From Candidatus Methanoperedens sp. (GTDB lineage Archaea; Halobacteriota; Methanosarcinia; Methanosarcinales; Methanoperedenaceae), in NCBI GenBank assembly GCA_027460585.1, contig JAPZAP010000110.1:1-54280 (forward strand): DNA of 54,280 nucleotides. Reading direction: 5' to 3'. A program made the position numbers and the translations under genes. The notes under the pieces were generated by a model. That model searched no databases. It saw only the letters and a program-made list of their open reading frames with translations, and was not told the DNA's origin. The stretch's first letter is position 1. Every line of letters starts with the position of its first letter. Shown here one piece after another: positions 43,763 to 52,683 of this stretch.

Positions 43763-44710
43763 ATGAGTAATGAGACATATTCAAGCTCGACAAGGATTTT
43801 CAAAGATCTTCTGGATGAGATAGGGAAGGTGGTAGTAGGGCAGCATGAAGCGGTTGAACAGATGATGATCGCAATTCTATGTAACAGCCACGCGCTTGTG
43901 GAAAGCAATCCAGGCCTTGCAAAAACACTTACTATAAGCACGATTTCAAAAGCGCTTGACCTTAAATTCAACAGAATACAGTGTACGCCCGACCTTATGC
44001 CATCGGATATCACAGGCACCTATATCATAGAAGATGTCGGCGGCAAGAAGCAGTTCAGGTTTGAACCAGGCCCTGTGTTTGCCAATATCGTTCTTGCCGA
44101 TGAGATAAACAGGGCATCGCCAAAGACCCAGAGCGCCATGCTTGAAGCAATGCAGGAAAAACAGGTGACTGTAGGCAATAAGACCTATCTGCTGGACAAG
44201 CCTTTTTTTATACTTGCCACGCAAAACCCGATTGAAATGGAAGGTACGTACCCCCTTCCGGAAGCGCAGCTTGACAGGTTCCTTCTCAAAATATTGATGG
44301 ATTACCCTACATTTGAGGATGAGAACGAGATAGTGAATAGATACACTAAAAATATCATTCCTGCGGTAAGAAACGTGGTCTCAAAAGCCGAAGTCCTTGA
44401 ACTCCAGAAGCTCACCCGCGATGTTCCAATCGCAGAAGATATCAAAATTAGGGCTATAAAGATCGTCGGCGCCACAAGGGCAAAAAATGACAATATCGAA
44501 TACGGCGCCTCACCTCGCGCATCGATTGGCATTATTCTTGCGGCTAAAGCCAGGGCGCTTATGAGAGGCAGGAATTATGTCAGCAAGGAAGATATCGATG
44601 AAATGGCATATCCTGTGCTGCGGCATCGTGTTATACTGACCTTTGAGTCAGAGCGCAAAGGCATGACGACCGACCATGTAATCGCGGATATTTTGAAAAA
44701 TGTGAAGTAA
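43763..44710 (+). CDS. MoxR-family AAA+ ATPase
   Basis: The 315-residue AAA+ protein shows Walker A SNPGLAKT (48-55; the usual EGVPGLAKT is changed to ESNPGLAKT), Walker B IVLADEINRASPKTQ (about 109-123), sensor FILATQNPIEMEGTYPLPEA and the arginine DRFLLKI. MoxR proteins act as chaperones with VWA proteins, for example in metal insertion or envelope functions. It would work with the downstream DUF58 and VWA genes, from which it is split by the GxxExxY insertion. Confidence 0.92.
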   Translation: MSNETYSSSTRIFKDLLDEIGKVVVGQHEAVEQMMIAILCNSHALVESNPGLAKTLTISTISKALDLKFNRIQCTPDLMPSDITGTYIIEDVGGKKQFRFEPGPVFANIVLADEINRASPKTQSAMLEAMQEKQVTVGNKTYLLDKPFFILATQNPIEMEGTYPLPEAQLDRFLLKILMDYPTFEDENEIVNRYTKNIIPAVRNVVSKAEVLELQKLTRDVPIAEDIKIRAIKIVGATRAKNDNIEYGASPRASIGIILAAKARALMRGRNYVSKEDIDEMAYPVLRHRVILTFESERKGMTTDHVIADILKNVK

Positions 44711-44790
44711 GATGATTCATAAATCAAAGCACGAATCCACTAATCGATATCAATATCCAAGTCATTCTTGTCTGGGTTTATTGGAAAACG

Positions 44791-44821
44791 AACCGCAGAT
44801 AAACGCAGATGAACGCAGATT
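44791..44821. repeat. CGCAGATRAA array, left of the GxxExxY gene
   Basis: Three tandem 10-base units (aaccgcagat, aaacgcagat, gaacgcagat) lie 90 bp before the GxxExxY start. The reverse complement of the same array, 32 bases, lies at 45368-45399 on the other side of the gene. The two arrays thus form inverted flanks. The only differences are in the order of the R base. Confidence 0.85.
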
Positions 44822-44910
44822 AATTAAGTCGGGTGAAGAAACCTATTTCTTAAACAGGAATTCTATCGCCAGTCATCATGTTTTTGAAGTGACTTACTCA
44901 TAATAATATT

Positions 44911-45324
44911 TTGAAAAATATGAACCCACTAATAAACGCAAATGAAACCCAATTGAATGAATTATCAGAGAAAATCATAGGGGCAGCATTCGAAGTCAGT
45001 AATATCCTTGGTGTGGGTTTCCTTGAAAAAGTATATGAAAATGCTTTAAATGTAGAACTTGAATTAAGAGGATTACAAGTGCAGCAACAGGCACCATTGA
45101 AAGTTTATTATAAGGATGAGTTGGTTGGGGATTATATTGCAGATATTCTGGTTAACAATGAAATTATTATCGAGTTAAAAACAGTTAAAGAATTCGATGA
45201 TATCCACATTGCTCAATGCCTGAATTACCTTAAAATTACAGGTTTAAAGCTCTGCCTGCTTATTAATTTCAGCAAACCAAGGGTAGATATAAAAAGGATA
45301 GTGAGAGGAATTGGAAATAAATAA
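44911..45324 (+). CDS. GxxExxY-family PDDEXK protein
   Basis: The 137-residue protein starts at MKNMNPLINANETQLNELSE and has the name-giving GVGFLEKVYENAL (G-x-x-E-x-x-Y), followed by a restriction-nuclease-like core: VGDYIADILVNNEIIIELK (D, E and K of the PDDEXK pattern). The family is common in environmental genomes, often next to CTGCG-type repeats, and its role is unknown. Here it interrupts the moxR-DUF58 operon and is bracketed by inverted CGCAGAT arrays. The gene is intact and shorter than the DUF1016 type. Confidence 0.85.
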   Translation: MKNMNPLINANETQLNELSEKIIGAAFEVSNILGVGFLEKVYENALNVELELRGLQVQQQAPLKVYYKDELVGDYIADILVNNEIIIELKTVKEFDDIHIAQCLNYLKITGLKLCLLINFSKPRVDIKRIVRGIGNK

Positions 45325-45362
45325 CCAACATCAAATAAAACAAAACAACCGCAATTTATATG

Positions 45363-45690
45363 GACAAATATCTGCGTTTATCTGCGTTCATCTGCGGTTG
45401 ATATTCGTTTCATTGCGCGATAGAACCCAAGAAATTAGATTTGAACTATTTCCCATTCAAGAAAAGATAGAATCTGCAAATGGTTTTATAAAATCACCGC
45501 AAAGTACGCAAAGAGCGCAAAGCTCAGCCATACCTGTTACCATGTATGAAACGTCAGCCCAATCACGAATTAGAACACGGATGACGCGGATGACACGGAT
45601 TTTCACGGATCCGTGCGTCTCCGCGCAATCCGCGTTCTATTACATCCCATCTTTGTCCTGTGTTCATCCGCGGCTAATATTATCAATGCA
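45363..45690. repeat. Composite repeat block right of the GxxExxY gene
   Basis: The block holds a CTGCGTTTAT/CTGCGTTCAT array (45368-45399), the tail gatattcgtttcattgcgcg, a GCAAAG array (caccgcaaagtacgcaaaga, then gcgcaaagctc, near 45496-45526), a CGGAT array with hairpin (gaacacggatgacgcggatg, then acacggattttcacggatcc, near 45572-45640) and the word catccgcggctaatatt. It matches the block near 26408-26682 part by part. Frames reading through it are not genes. It fills the gap before DUF58. Confidence 0.85.
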
Positions 45691-45764
45691 AGAAAAAACG
45701 GCAGCATTTTACCATGCCTCAATAAATAAAGCTATTACAATATTTTATCAAAAAAGTGACCTAA

Positions 45765-46625
45765 ATGATCGACACTTCCTTCTTCAAAGAACTTGACCGG
45801 TTCTCATTCATGGTGCGAAAGCGGGTTTCGACCGCATATAGCGGAAGCCGCCGTTCCATACTTAAAGGAAGGGGCATGGAGCCGGTGAGCTACCGGGAAT
45901 ACACGCAGGGGGATGATTTCAAGATAATCGACTGGAAAGTGTATGGCAGGACTGAGAAGTTTTATGTCAAGGAATTCGAGGAAGAAAAAAGCTTAACAAC
46001 ACACATATTACTTGACACCAGCAAGAGCATGGATTTTCGGAATAAATTTAACTATGCGGCAATGATGGCTCTGGGATTTGCTTATCTTGTGACAAAAGAC
46101 AACGAGAAATTCAGCGTTGCGGCTTTCGGCGAAGAGATAAATATCACAAAACCCAAGCGAGGGAGAAAATATCTTTCCCAGATCATAGACCTTCTCAACA
46201 GCACCGAGCTTACCGGACAAACGCGTTTTGATTATTGTATGGAAAAATATGCAAGCGTAATAAAATCAAGGTCGCTCGTAATAATCATTTCAGATTTCAT
46301 GGCTGATACTGAGGGAATCAAGAATTCGATATTCAGGCTTGGGGATAACGAACTTTTGCTCGTCCAGGTACTCGACCCGATCGAGAAAAACCTGGATCTT
46401 GGCGGAGAAGCAAAATTGATCGACCTTGAGACCGATGCGAAAATGGATATTTACACAAGCCCAAGGCTTCGCGCCGAATACCAGAAGAAGCTGAATGACC
46501 ACAATGCGAAGATAAAAGAAACATGCAATGCAGTAGGGGCGGATTTTCATACGGTAACGACGGATAAGCCTGTTTTCGATTCTATTTTTGAAGTAGTGAA
46601 CAGAAGAGAAGGGGCAAAACAATAA
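45765..46625 (+). CDS. DUF58 protein with VWA-like domain
   Basis: This 286-residue protein has the DUF58 start GSRRSILKGRGMEPVSYREY followed by GDDFKIIDWKVYGRT, and a metal-ion-dependent adhesion site LLDTSKSMDF (D84-x-S-x-S). DUF58 proteins work with MoxR ATPases in assembling or regulating envelope complexes. The last base overlaps the first of the next gene. The family is found in almost all moxR operons, which makes the assignment safe. It is cytoplasmic by lack of transmembrane helices. Confidence 0.9.
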   Translation: MIDTSFFKELDRFSFMVRKRVSTAYSGSRRSILKGRGMEPVSYREYTQGDDFKIIDWKVYGRTEKFYVKEFEEEKSLTTHILLDTSKSMDFRNKFNYAAMMALGFAYLVTKDNEKFSVAAFGEEINITKPKRGRKYLSQIIDLLNSTELTGQTRFDYCMEKYASVIKSRSLVIIISDFMADTEGIKNSIFRLGDNELLLVQVLDPIEKNLDLGGEAKLIDLETDAKMDIYTSPRLRAEYQKKLNDHNAKIKETCNAVGADFHTVTTDKPVFDSIFEVVNRREGAKQ

Positions 46626-48505
46626 TGGCACTTTTAGATACGATAACCGCCAATCCGATGCAATTCGCAAATCAGGCAGGGCTTTACGCTCTCCTTTCAA
46701 TAATCCCGCTTATCATAATTTATCTTCTAAGACCGCGCGCAAAAAAATTAAAGATCCCTTCACTGATGTTCCTTCTGGATATTGAAAAAAAGAAACGGCT
46801 CAATATTTTCAGGAAATTCCTGAAAGACCCGCTCTTCCTGATCCAGCTCCTTGCACTTATCATAATATCGTTAGCTATTGCCGCGCCTTTTATCATGGCT
46901 AACCAACAAGCGGGTGGCGGCTCAACCGTGATCATACTTGACGCATCCGCAAGCATGCAGGCCGACGGCAGATTCGGGAAAGCTGTGGTTGAAGCGAATA
47001 AATTCTTAAGCTCTAAAAATACCATCATTCTTGCCGAGAGCATTCCCGTAATGGTAATGAAGGATTCCCCATCAAGCAGCGCTTCGGATGCACTTTCCAA
47101 ATTAAAGGCAAAAGCCACAGATGTTGACCTTTCAAGCGCCATTCTCCTTGGGCGGCGCATGCTTCCTCAAGGAGGAAGGATTGTTGTGCTTTCCGATTTT
47201 ATCAGTTCAAGCGGGGACAGCCCGGCTGTCGCTAAAAAACTGGCTGAATCAAATGGCATAACAGTGGATTTTATACCAGTTAGTGGAAGGACGGATAATA
47301 TCGGGATCATTAACGGCTGGTTTGAATCAAATGGGGATTATAAAATAGTAATAAAGAACTTCAAAAAAGCAGACCAGGATGTCAAGATAGATGTTACCAT
47401 TAATGATAAGAACGCCCTCTCAAAAACTATCAACATAAAAGCGCAGTCAAGTGAATATTTCAGTGTCAGCGACCTGACTGTGAATCCTGGTGTCACCAAA
47501 ATATCAATCGATTCCCCGGATGCTCTTGCTGTTGATAATAATGCCTTTGTATTTATTCCGCCATCGGTGCAGCGTGATGTTCTCTACATAACTGATAATC
47601 CAAAATCCCCATCGCTTGTCGCTCTTGGTCTTATTCCAAATACAAAATTGACACAGGCAAATCCCAAAAGCATACCTTCTATGTCGGGAAATATCGTCAT
47701 AGTGAGCGCGGCTCTTTCTCCGGCTGCCATCAAGAACCTGGGAGATTATGTCAGCAGCGGAGGGACAGCGGTAATAATTGCATCTGCTGGTTTAAAGGAT
47801 ATGGATTTGTTGCCTGTTACACTATCATCGTTTGGAAATAAAACGTCCCTGAATATCGCCCGCCAGACTACAATAACAGCAGGCATAGACATCGAAAATA
47901 TCAATGTTAAGAAGTATTTCAAGTCGAATCTTAAGACTGGCGCCGTGGCTCTTGTCACAAGCGGAGATAAGGATAAATCATCAATGCTTGCATACTGGAA
48001 ATTCGGGACTGGTACAGTTATATATTCAGGTCTTTCCGACCCGCAGGGGAATATTTATGATCCCCTGAATGAAAATGTATGGAACGATTTCCATACGAGT
48101 TCCACCTATCCTCTATTCTGGAAACAGCTGCTTGAGTGGATAAAAGGAAGTCTTGATGTGACTGAGTATAATGCAAAGACCGGAATGCTGATGAAATTCC
48201 CTGCATCAGTAACCGTGAAAACCCCGGGGGACAAAGAGACAACCGATACGCTGCTTTTTGATGAAGTGGGTATTTATGAAGTTCCGGGGAAAAGCATTGC
48301 TGTTAATCTTTATGATGAAAGGGAGTCAAACCTTGAATCGGGAGGTCTTGAAGCTATGACCTCGAATGTTTCAGCATCGAAGGAGCCAGTATATTCGGTT
48401 GAAACCGTGCGGAAGCCACAGAACCTTGATATTTATTTTATAATTGGAGCGATGTTCCTTGTTTTCCTTGAACTTTATTACTTGCACTGGAGAGGTGAGC
48501 TTTAA
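46625..48505 (+). CDS. BatA-like VWA membrane protein
   Basis: This 626-residue protein has an N-terminal BatA-type anchor (GLYALLSIIPLIIIYLLRPRA, first helix near 20-36, second near 70-92), then a von Willebrand A domain with VIILDASASMQ (D106-x-S-x-S), then a long beta-rich region and a C-terminal helix (DIYFIIGAMFLVFLELYYLH). It is a membrane-bound partner of MoxR/DUF58. The domain after the VWA is like a CARDB/glutamine-amidotransferase-like mixture with no catalytic residues seen. It overlaps the next gene by one base. Confidence 0.85.
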   Translation: MALLDTITANPMQFANQAGLYALLSIIPLIIIYLLRPRAKKLKIPSLMFLLDIEKKKRLNIFRKFLKDPLFLIQLLALIIISLAIAAPFIMANQQAGGGSTVIILDASASMQADGRFGKAVVEANKFLSSKNTIILAESIPVMVMKDSPSSSASDALSKLKAKATDVDLSSAILLGRRMLPQGGRIVVLSDFISSSGDSPAVAKKLAESNGITVDFIPVSGRTDNIGIINGWFESNGDYKIVIKNFKKADQDVKIDVTINDKNALSKTINIKAQSSEYFSVSDLTVNPGVTKISIDSPDALAVDNNAFVFIPPSVQRDVLYITDNPKSPSLVALGLIPNTKLTQANPKSIPSMSGNIVIVSAALSPAAIKNLGDYVSSGGTAVIIASAGLKDMDLLPVTLSSFGNKTSLNIARQTTITAGIDIENINVKKYFKSNLKTGAVALVTSGDKDKSSMLAYWKFGTGTVIYSGLSDPQGNIYDPLNENVWNDFHTSSTYPLFWKQLLEWIKGSLDVTEYNAKTGMLMKFPASVTVKTPGDKETTDTLLFDEVGIYEVPGKSIAVNLYDERESNLESGGLEAMTSNVSASKEPVYSVETVRKPQNLDIYFIIGAMFLVFLELYYLHWRGEL

Positions 48506-51000
48506 TGGATTTTGCCATCCCCCAGTTTGAATATCCGCTTGCCTTATTGCTCATAAGCCCCCTGATTCTTGCAGGGATTTATGCGATCAGGCGAGGAGTA
48601 TCGAAATGGATAGTATTTTCGCGAATTATTATTCTGAGCCTCCTGATAATAGCCCTTGCATCACCTTATTCGCTGGGAATAAGCACAGTGAGGGATGATG
48701 CGCCCAGGATCACTGTGATATCAGATAAGACTCTGAGCATGGATCTATTTAATATGGATTTGGGAAAGAAATTATTCGATGCCATACAACCCAAGACCCC
48801 AACGAAATTCGATGAGTTCGCGGGAGTAAAATCCCCTATCGGCGATGAGGTTATAGGCGCGTCTGAGAATAATAATTTAGTCCTGGTCACAGACGGCAAC
48901 AACAATTATGGAAAAGACCTCTTCAATGCTATCTCGTTCGTTTCCCGCGCTGGCACGCGAGTGTTCGCGGTAAAACTAAAACCGCTGCACAATGATGCAA
49001 GCGTGGAAATAGACAGCGCAAAAAATATCATCATCGGAAATGAGAATGTTTTCAACGTAGTTGTCAGGCAGGCTGGAACCGATATAAGTTACAGGCTTGA
49101 CGTCGTGATCGATGGTACATCTGTCATGAGCAACTCTTTCACACAAAAAGAACGTGAAAAGGTCATTCCTGTCTCATACACATTTACCACACTTGGTTCG
49201 CACAAGATGACAGCAACGATAACTCCGAGCACAGAGGACAGGTTCAATCAAAACAATGTCTTCTATAAATCAGTGTTCGTTGTGCCTAAACCAAAGGTCC
49301 TGGCGGTGACTGGAGATACAGCTTCAGCCCTTTACACCGTTACAAAAAGCTTGTATGATGTCACTACAATGACCTCGCTGCCATCTGACCTTTCATCCTA
49401 CAAGGCCATAATAATAGACAATAAGGGGGCTGGTGAGTTACCTGCTGACACTTTGCGAAATTATGTGGGAAATGGAGGTGGGCTTGTTGTGGTAGGCGGA
49501 GATTCGTCGTATGATAAGGGCACTTATAATAATTCTCCCGTTGAAGCGATCCTGCCGATAATTTCAAGAGCGGGAGAGTTTACAGGGGGTAAGAATATTG
49601 TAATATTAATTGATTCGTCTGGTAGCACTAGAATAGGGTCCCCTAATTCGTACAATTCTCTTATTAATCTGATGGCAACGAATATAGTTAATAAAATCGG
49701 AAGTGATACTAGCGTTGGTGTTGTGGCATTTAGCGGAATTACAGAACAAACTGCTATACTACGGATGAGCAGTGAAACCAATAAAGCAGAACTCAAAAAT
49801 TTTATTAACATGATTGCTCCAGGGCAAGGAGAAAATCCGACTGACCTTGATAGTGGGCTTAGAGCCTCGGAAAAACTATTGAATTCAATCTCTGGAACAA
49901 AACAGATAATAATAATTTCAGATGGAGGGGTTAAATACGAAAGCCTAATACAAACTAAAAATACCGTGATAGAAATGAAAAGTGAAGGCATAAATTTCAA
50001 TTTTGTACAAATAATTCTAACACAAGCGGCACGCATGTCGGATCCTAATTATGATATACTTGCAAAAGCAGCAGGAGTCGACGTGGATATTAGATATCCA
50101 GATGAATTAGGCATTTCAGTTATTACAGAACCTTCTGCGACACCAACCCCACCAACCCCAACTGCAACCCCTGAAATTACATACCAATATCCTCTCATAG
50201 CAATAGACTCGAACCATTTCATTACAAAATATGTCAATATTACTGCATCTGTCACAGGATACAATGACGTCACACCAAAACTCGGCTCCGACAGTCTTGT
50301 AGCTACCACGCGCGGCAAACCCATCCTCACGACGTGGGGTTTCGGGCTTGGGAGAGTCGTCTCATTTACAACCGACAATGGCGCTAATGAAAATAACTGC
50401 TATTCAGGAAGTCCGGTCACCTGCTGGGCAAGTGAAGTTTACAGCGGCAGGAACTCGCAGCTTATCTCTTCTATGATAAACTGGGCTATCGGCGACCCGC
50501 GCCCTACGGGGGGGGTCGTTATACAGGCTGATGATATATGGGCGGGAACCGCAGGCAGGGTCATTGTCACATCGGATACGCTGCCGCAGGTGCAACTTGA
50601 TAAAGCCCCGCTTGATCTTTCAAGGACGGGACCGACAACATACGAAACTTCCATTAACCTTGAGACAGGGGATTTCCATGACATATCTGGATACGGCATT
50701 GCGGTGAACTATCCTCTTGAATACAGGGAGATAGGATTCAACGATAAACTCGTCCAGGCTATTGAATCAAATGGCGGGAGCGTGTATCCTGAGGATACGG
50801 CCCAGGGGCTGTTGTTCATGGATATCAAAGAAAAAGCGGTGCGAACGGTAAATGAGCCAAAAAGCGAGAAAGAACCTTTCCTTCTTGCGGCGCTCGTGTT
50901 ATTCCTGGCTGAAGTGATAATCAGGAGACTCAAAGATTACAGGAAGGACAGGCCGGTCATTGAGGAGAATCCGCCGAGAACAGCGCAGGTGGCGGAATAA
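48505..51000 (+). CDS. Large VWA / GATase-like membrane protein
   Basis: The 831-residue protein has an N-terminal two-helix anchor (residues about 10-55), a degenerate VWA domain (VISDKTLSM), a Class I amidotransferase-like fold (GGGLVVVGGDSSYDKGTYNN) into which a second VWA with IVILIDSSGSTRIG (about residue 370) is placed. A proline/threonine linker (PTPPTPTATPE) and a C-terminal helix LLAALVLFLAEVIIRRLKDY follow. The nesting is known for large VWA/GATase proteins. Bases about 49585-50265, encoding the inner VWA, are visibly more A/T-rich than the flanks. The last 251 bp recur twice downstream. Confidence 0.85.
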   Translation: MDFAIPQFEYPLALLLISPLILAGIYAIRRGVSKWIVFSRIIILSLLIIALASPYSLGISTVRDDAPRITVISDKTLSMDLFNMDLGKKLFDAIQPKTPTKFDEFAGVKSPIGDEVIGASENNNLVLVTDGNNNYGKDLFNAISFVSRAGTRVFAVKLKPLHNDASVEIDSAKNIIIGNENVFNVVVRQAGTDISYRLDVVIDGTSVMSNSFTQKEREKVIPVSYTFTTLGSHKMTATITPSTEDRFNQNNVFYKSVFVVPKPKVLAVTGDTASALYTVTKSLYDVTTMTSLPSDLSSYKAIIIDNKGAGELPADTLRNYVGNGGGLVVVGGDSSYDKGTYNNSPVEAILPIISRAGEFTGGKNIVILIDSSGSTRIGSPNSYNSLINLMATNIVNKIGSDTSVGVVAFSGITEQTAILRMSSETNKAELKNFINMIAPGQGENPTDLDSGLRASEKLLNSISGTKQIIIISDGGVKYESLIQTKNTVIEMKSEGINFNFVQIILTQAARMSDPNYDILAKAAGVDVDIRYPDELGISVITEPSATPTPPTPTATPEITYQYPLIAIDSNHFITKYVNITASVTGYNDVTPKLGSDSLVATTRGKPILTTWGFGLGRVVSFTTDNGANENNCYSGSPVTCWASEVYSGRNSQLISSMINWAIGDPRPTGGVVIQADDIWAGTAGRVIVTSDTLPQVQLDKAPLDLSRTGPTTYETSINLETGDFHDISGYGIAVNYPLEYREIGFNDKLVQAIESNGGSVYPEDTAQGLLFMDIKEKAVRTVNEPKSEKEPFLLAALVLFLAEVIIRRLKDYRKDRPVIEENPPRTAQVAE

Positions 51001-51011
51001 AGCCTGATTCC
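50761..51011. repeat. VWA-gene 3' tail, copy 1 (within the intact gene)
   Basis: This 251-bp unit begins attgaatcaaatggcggg, encodes the C-terminal 80 residues including the membrane helix, and ends with the stop codon plus agcctgattcc. Copies 2 (51523-51773) and 3 (52684-52936) follow. Copies 1 and 2 have the same length and are identical over about the last 98 bp, whereas the first half differs at many, mostly silent, positions. Confidence 0.9.
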
Positions 51012-51016
51012 AAATT

Positions 51017-51282
51017 TTATTTATAAACGTTGCCTCTATAATCGACTCTATGGATTAGAATAAGCTTTTGCTCCCATATAACTTCATAAACAATTCTGAA
51101 ATCTCCTTTACGTATTCGATACTTATTCTTTTCACCTTTAAGTTTGGTAATATCAAGGGATTTTATGGGAACGGGTCTTCTTTTAATACAAGGATAGCCT
51201 CTTTAAGACGCTCCCTATCCTTTATTTGCAGGGAGGAAATAAATTTAAAAGATTTGTCTTTGATATTTATTTCAAAATTCAT
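51017..51282 (-). pseudogene. RelE/ParE-like toxin with a frameshift
   Basis: From ATG at 51282 the minus strand reads MNFEINIKDKSFKFISSLQI, then KDRERLKEAILVLKEDPFP and a stop. In the next frame it continues IKSLDITKLKGEKNKYRIRK, then GDFRIVYEVIWEQKLILIHR and VDYRGNVYK. Joined, these make a complete RelE-type toxin (LKG...YRIRKGDFRIVY motif). The shift lies near 51166-51172. A one-base change there, real or sequencing error, inactivates it. It overlaps the antitoxin stop by 4 bp. Confidence 0.75.
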
Positions 51283-51467
51283 GCGTCCAGTGCCTTAAAA
51301 AGTTCGGATTCTGAAACTATTTTATCCTTACTCCGAATTGATTTGAGGTCTTGCTCCTCAGGTTCTTCTTCTGGAATAAGCCTGTCAATGAGTTTTGCAT
51401 ACAGATTCGTGAGCATATCAAGATCTGCACGAATCTTTCTTAATTCGGTTACAGTTTCAGTTTCCAT
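51279..51467 (-). CDS. RelB-like antitoxin
   Basis: The 62-residue protein starts METETVTELRKIRADLDMLT and ends KDKIVSESELFKALDA. It is a charged helical protein encoded directly before the RelE-like toxin with a 4-bp ATGA overlap. Such small proteins partner RelE toxins in archaea. I chose the ATG at 51467; the frame upstream of it reads back into tail copy 2 on the other strand and is not coding. With its partner frameshifted it may be the only working half of the pair. Confidence 0.65.
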   Translation of the reverse strand: METETVTELRKIRADLDMLTNLYAKLIDRLIPEEEPEEQDLKSIRSKDKIVSESELFKALDA

Positions 51468-51522
51468 GATATATTCATTTATACATTCTAACTTATAAGA
51501 TTTTCTAGAGCTCACATCGGTC

Positions 51523-51773
51523 ATTGAATCGAATGGCGGGAGCGTGTATAACGAAGAAGATGTCCAGGGGCTGCTCTTCGTGGATATCAAGGAAAAGGCG
51601 GTGCGAACGGTAAATGAGCCAAAGAGCGAGAAAGAGCCTTACCTCCTTGCGGCGCTGGTGTTATTCCTGGCTGAAGTGATAATCAGGAGACTCAAAGATT
51701 ACAGGAAGGACAGGCCGGTCATTGAGGAGAATCCGCCGAGAACAGCGCAGGTGGCGGAATAAAGCCTGATTCC
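51523..51773. repeat. VWA-gene 3' tail, copy 2
   Basis: A 251-bp partial duplicate of the end of the large VWA gene, starting attgaatcgaatggcggg. The frame stays open and encodes SNGGSVYNEEDVQGLLF through PPRTAQVAE and the stop, followed by the same agcctgattcc. It differs from copy 1 in YNEEDVQ (copy 1 has YPEDTAQ) and in EPY (EPF in copy 1). A 72-codon frame (51544-51762) within it could be translated, but the body of the gene is missing. Confidence 0.88.
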
Positions 51774-51866
51774 GAGACTCTCTATTATTTTCTGGTTTGA
51801 AAACCGCCGGGAAAATGGCAATCCTCTGCATTCTGTATGTACTCCTGGGTTGCGAGAATAAAGTCG

Positions 51867-52061
51867 CTATCTCCTGATAGTCTTCAGGTACTTTTCAGGT
51901 GTTAACGAAAAATTCTTCGCATTGTCAAAAAGGCTGTCAATGAACTCAGCCTGCTGCTTGCTCCATATCTCATTTGGAACGGTTTTAACCCATTTAGCAT
52001 AAAAACTAATAAATCTTAATCTCTCCTTCAGATTTTGTTCCCTGTCAAATTTCGAATCCAT
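51867..52061 (-). CDS. Small partner of the nucleotidyltransferase (64 residues)
   Basis: The protein is helical and charged (FDREQNLKERLRFISFYAKW, then TPEKYLKTIRR). It overlaps the end of the nucleotidyltransferase gene by 17 bp and follows it in transcription. It has no family I recognise. Its position suggests it is the second part of a nucleotidyltransferase-type toxin-antitoxin module. Confidence 0.55.
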   Translation of the reverse strand: MDSKFDREQNLKERLRFISFYAKWVKTVPNEIWSKQQAEFIDSLFDNAKNFSLTPEKYLKTIRR

Positions 52062-52644
52062 AATCTTCTCTTTTTACTCCCAGAATATCCATAAAATGTT
52101 TAATTTTAAATTTAGAAAGATGAGCACTGAATATCTCACATAAATATGCTGCATCCTCGATGTCCTTATCGCTTCCAAGATATAGCTTAAACGCTATTTG
52201 AAGTTCAAGGGGTGATATATTAATGCCATACGTGTCCAATTGAGCTACCTTATGTTCTTTCAGGGAAATCCTATCAAGCTGGTTCTTAACAAACTTGATT
52301 TCTATATTCGGGATAACATTATCTTTTACAGCGGCACGAATTGCAAGCCCGTCTTCAAGCATTCCAAAAAGTTCAATAGGATTTTCTGCATTTAAGAACC
52401 AGTAATTATTTTCGATAAGTTCATTATGAAATTTAAGGAATGTGTCCATATCGATCTTATTGATAAGGAGATCAATATCTTCAGTCCCTCGCGACCTTCC
52501 AAAAAGTATTGAAACATACCCGCTGACAACGACATAATCCGTATATTTTTTCAGGATATTGATAAAATCTACTACAAAGAGATCTAGTTTTGAAATCACT
52601 TTATTTTTTAAATAAATATTTTCCGCTTCAATTTCAATATCCAT
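52045..52644 (-). CDS. Nucleotidyltransferase-fold protein (AbiEii/MNT-like)
   Basis: The 199 residues contain VVSGYVSILFGRSRGTEDID, a nucleotidyltransferase signature in which the acidic pair (E-D-I-D) binds metal, and KDIEDAAYLCEIF later. Such proteins act as toxins or antitoxins that transfer nucleotides to RNA or protein (AbiEii, MenT, MNT families). It is coupled to a 64-residue protein. Composition is A/T-rich. It lies between tail copies 2 and 3, so it is probably cargo. The exact family is uncertain. Confidence 0.7.
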   Translation of the reverse strand: MDIEIEAENIYLKNKVISKLDLFVVDFINILKKYTDYVVVSGYVSILFGRSRGTEDIDLLINKIDMDTFLKFHNELIENNYWFLNAENPIELFGMLEDGLAIRAAVKDNVIPNIEIKFVKNQLDRISLKEHKVAQLDTYGINISPLELQIAFKLYLGSDKDIEDAAYLCEIFSAHLSKFKIKHFMDILGVKREDYGFEI

Positions 52645-52683
52645 TGATGGAATAAATTATTTTACAATATATTAAATATATAG

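Noticed and set aside
44791-45640. Possible CRISPR array
   Set aside because: Units are 10 bp, contiguous and without unique spacers; no cas genes are in the window.
45311-45796. 161-codon frame after the GxxExxY gene
   Set aside because: Same reason: it is a translation of the repeat block and overlaps the start of DUF58.
51544-51762. 72-codon frame in tail copy 2 as a separate gene
   Set aside because: It is a fragment of the VWA C-terminus with no body or promoter of its own; annotated as a repeat.
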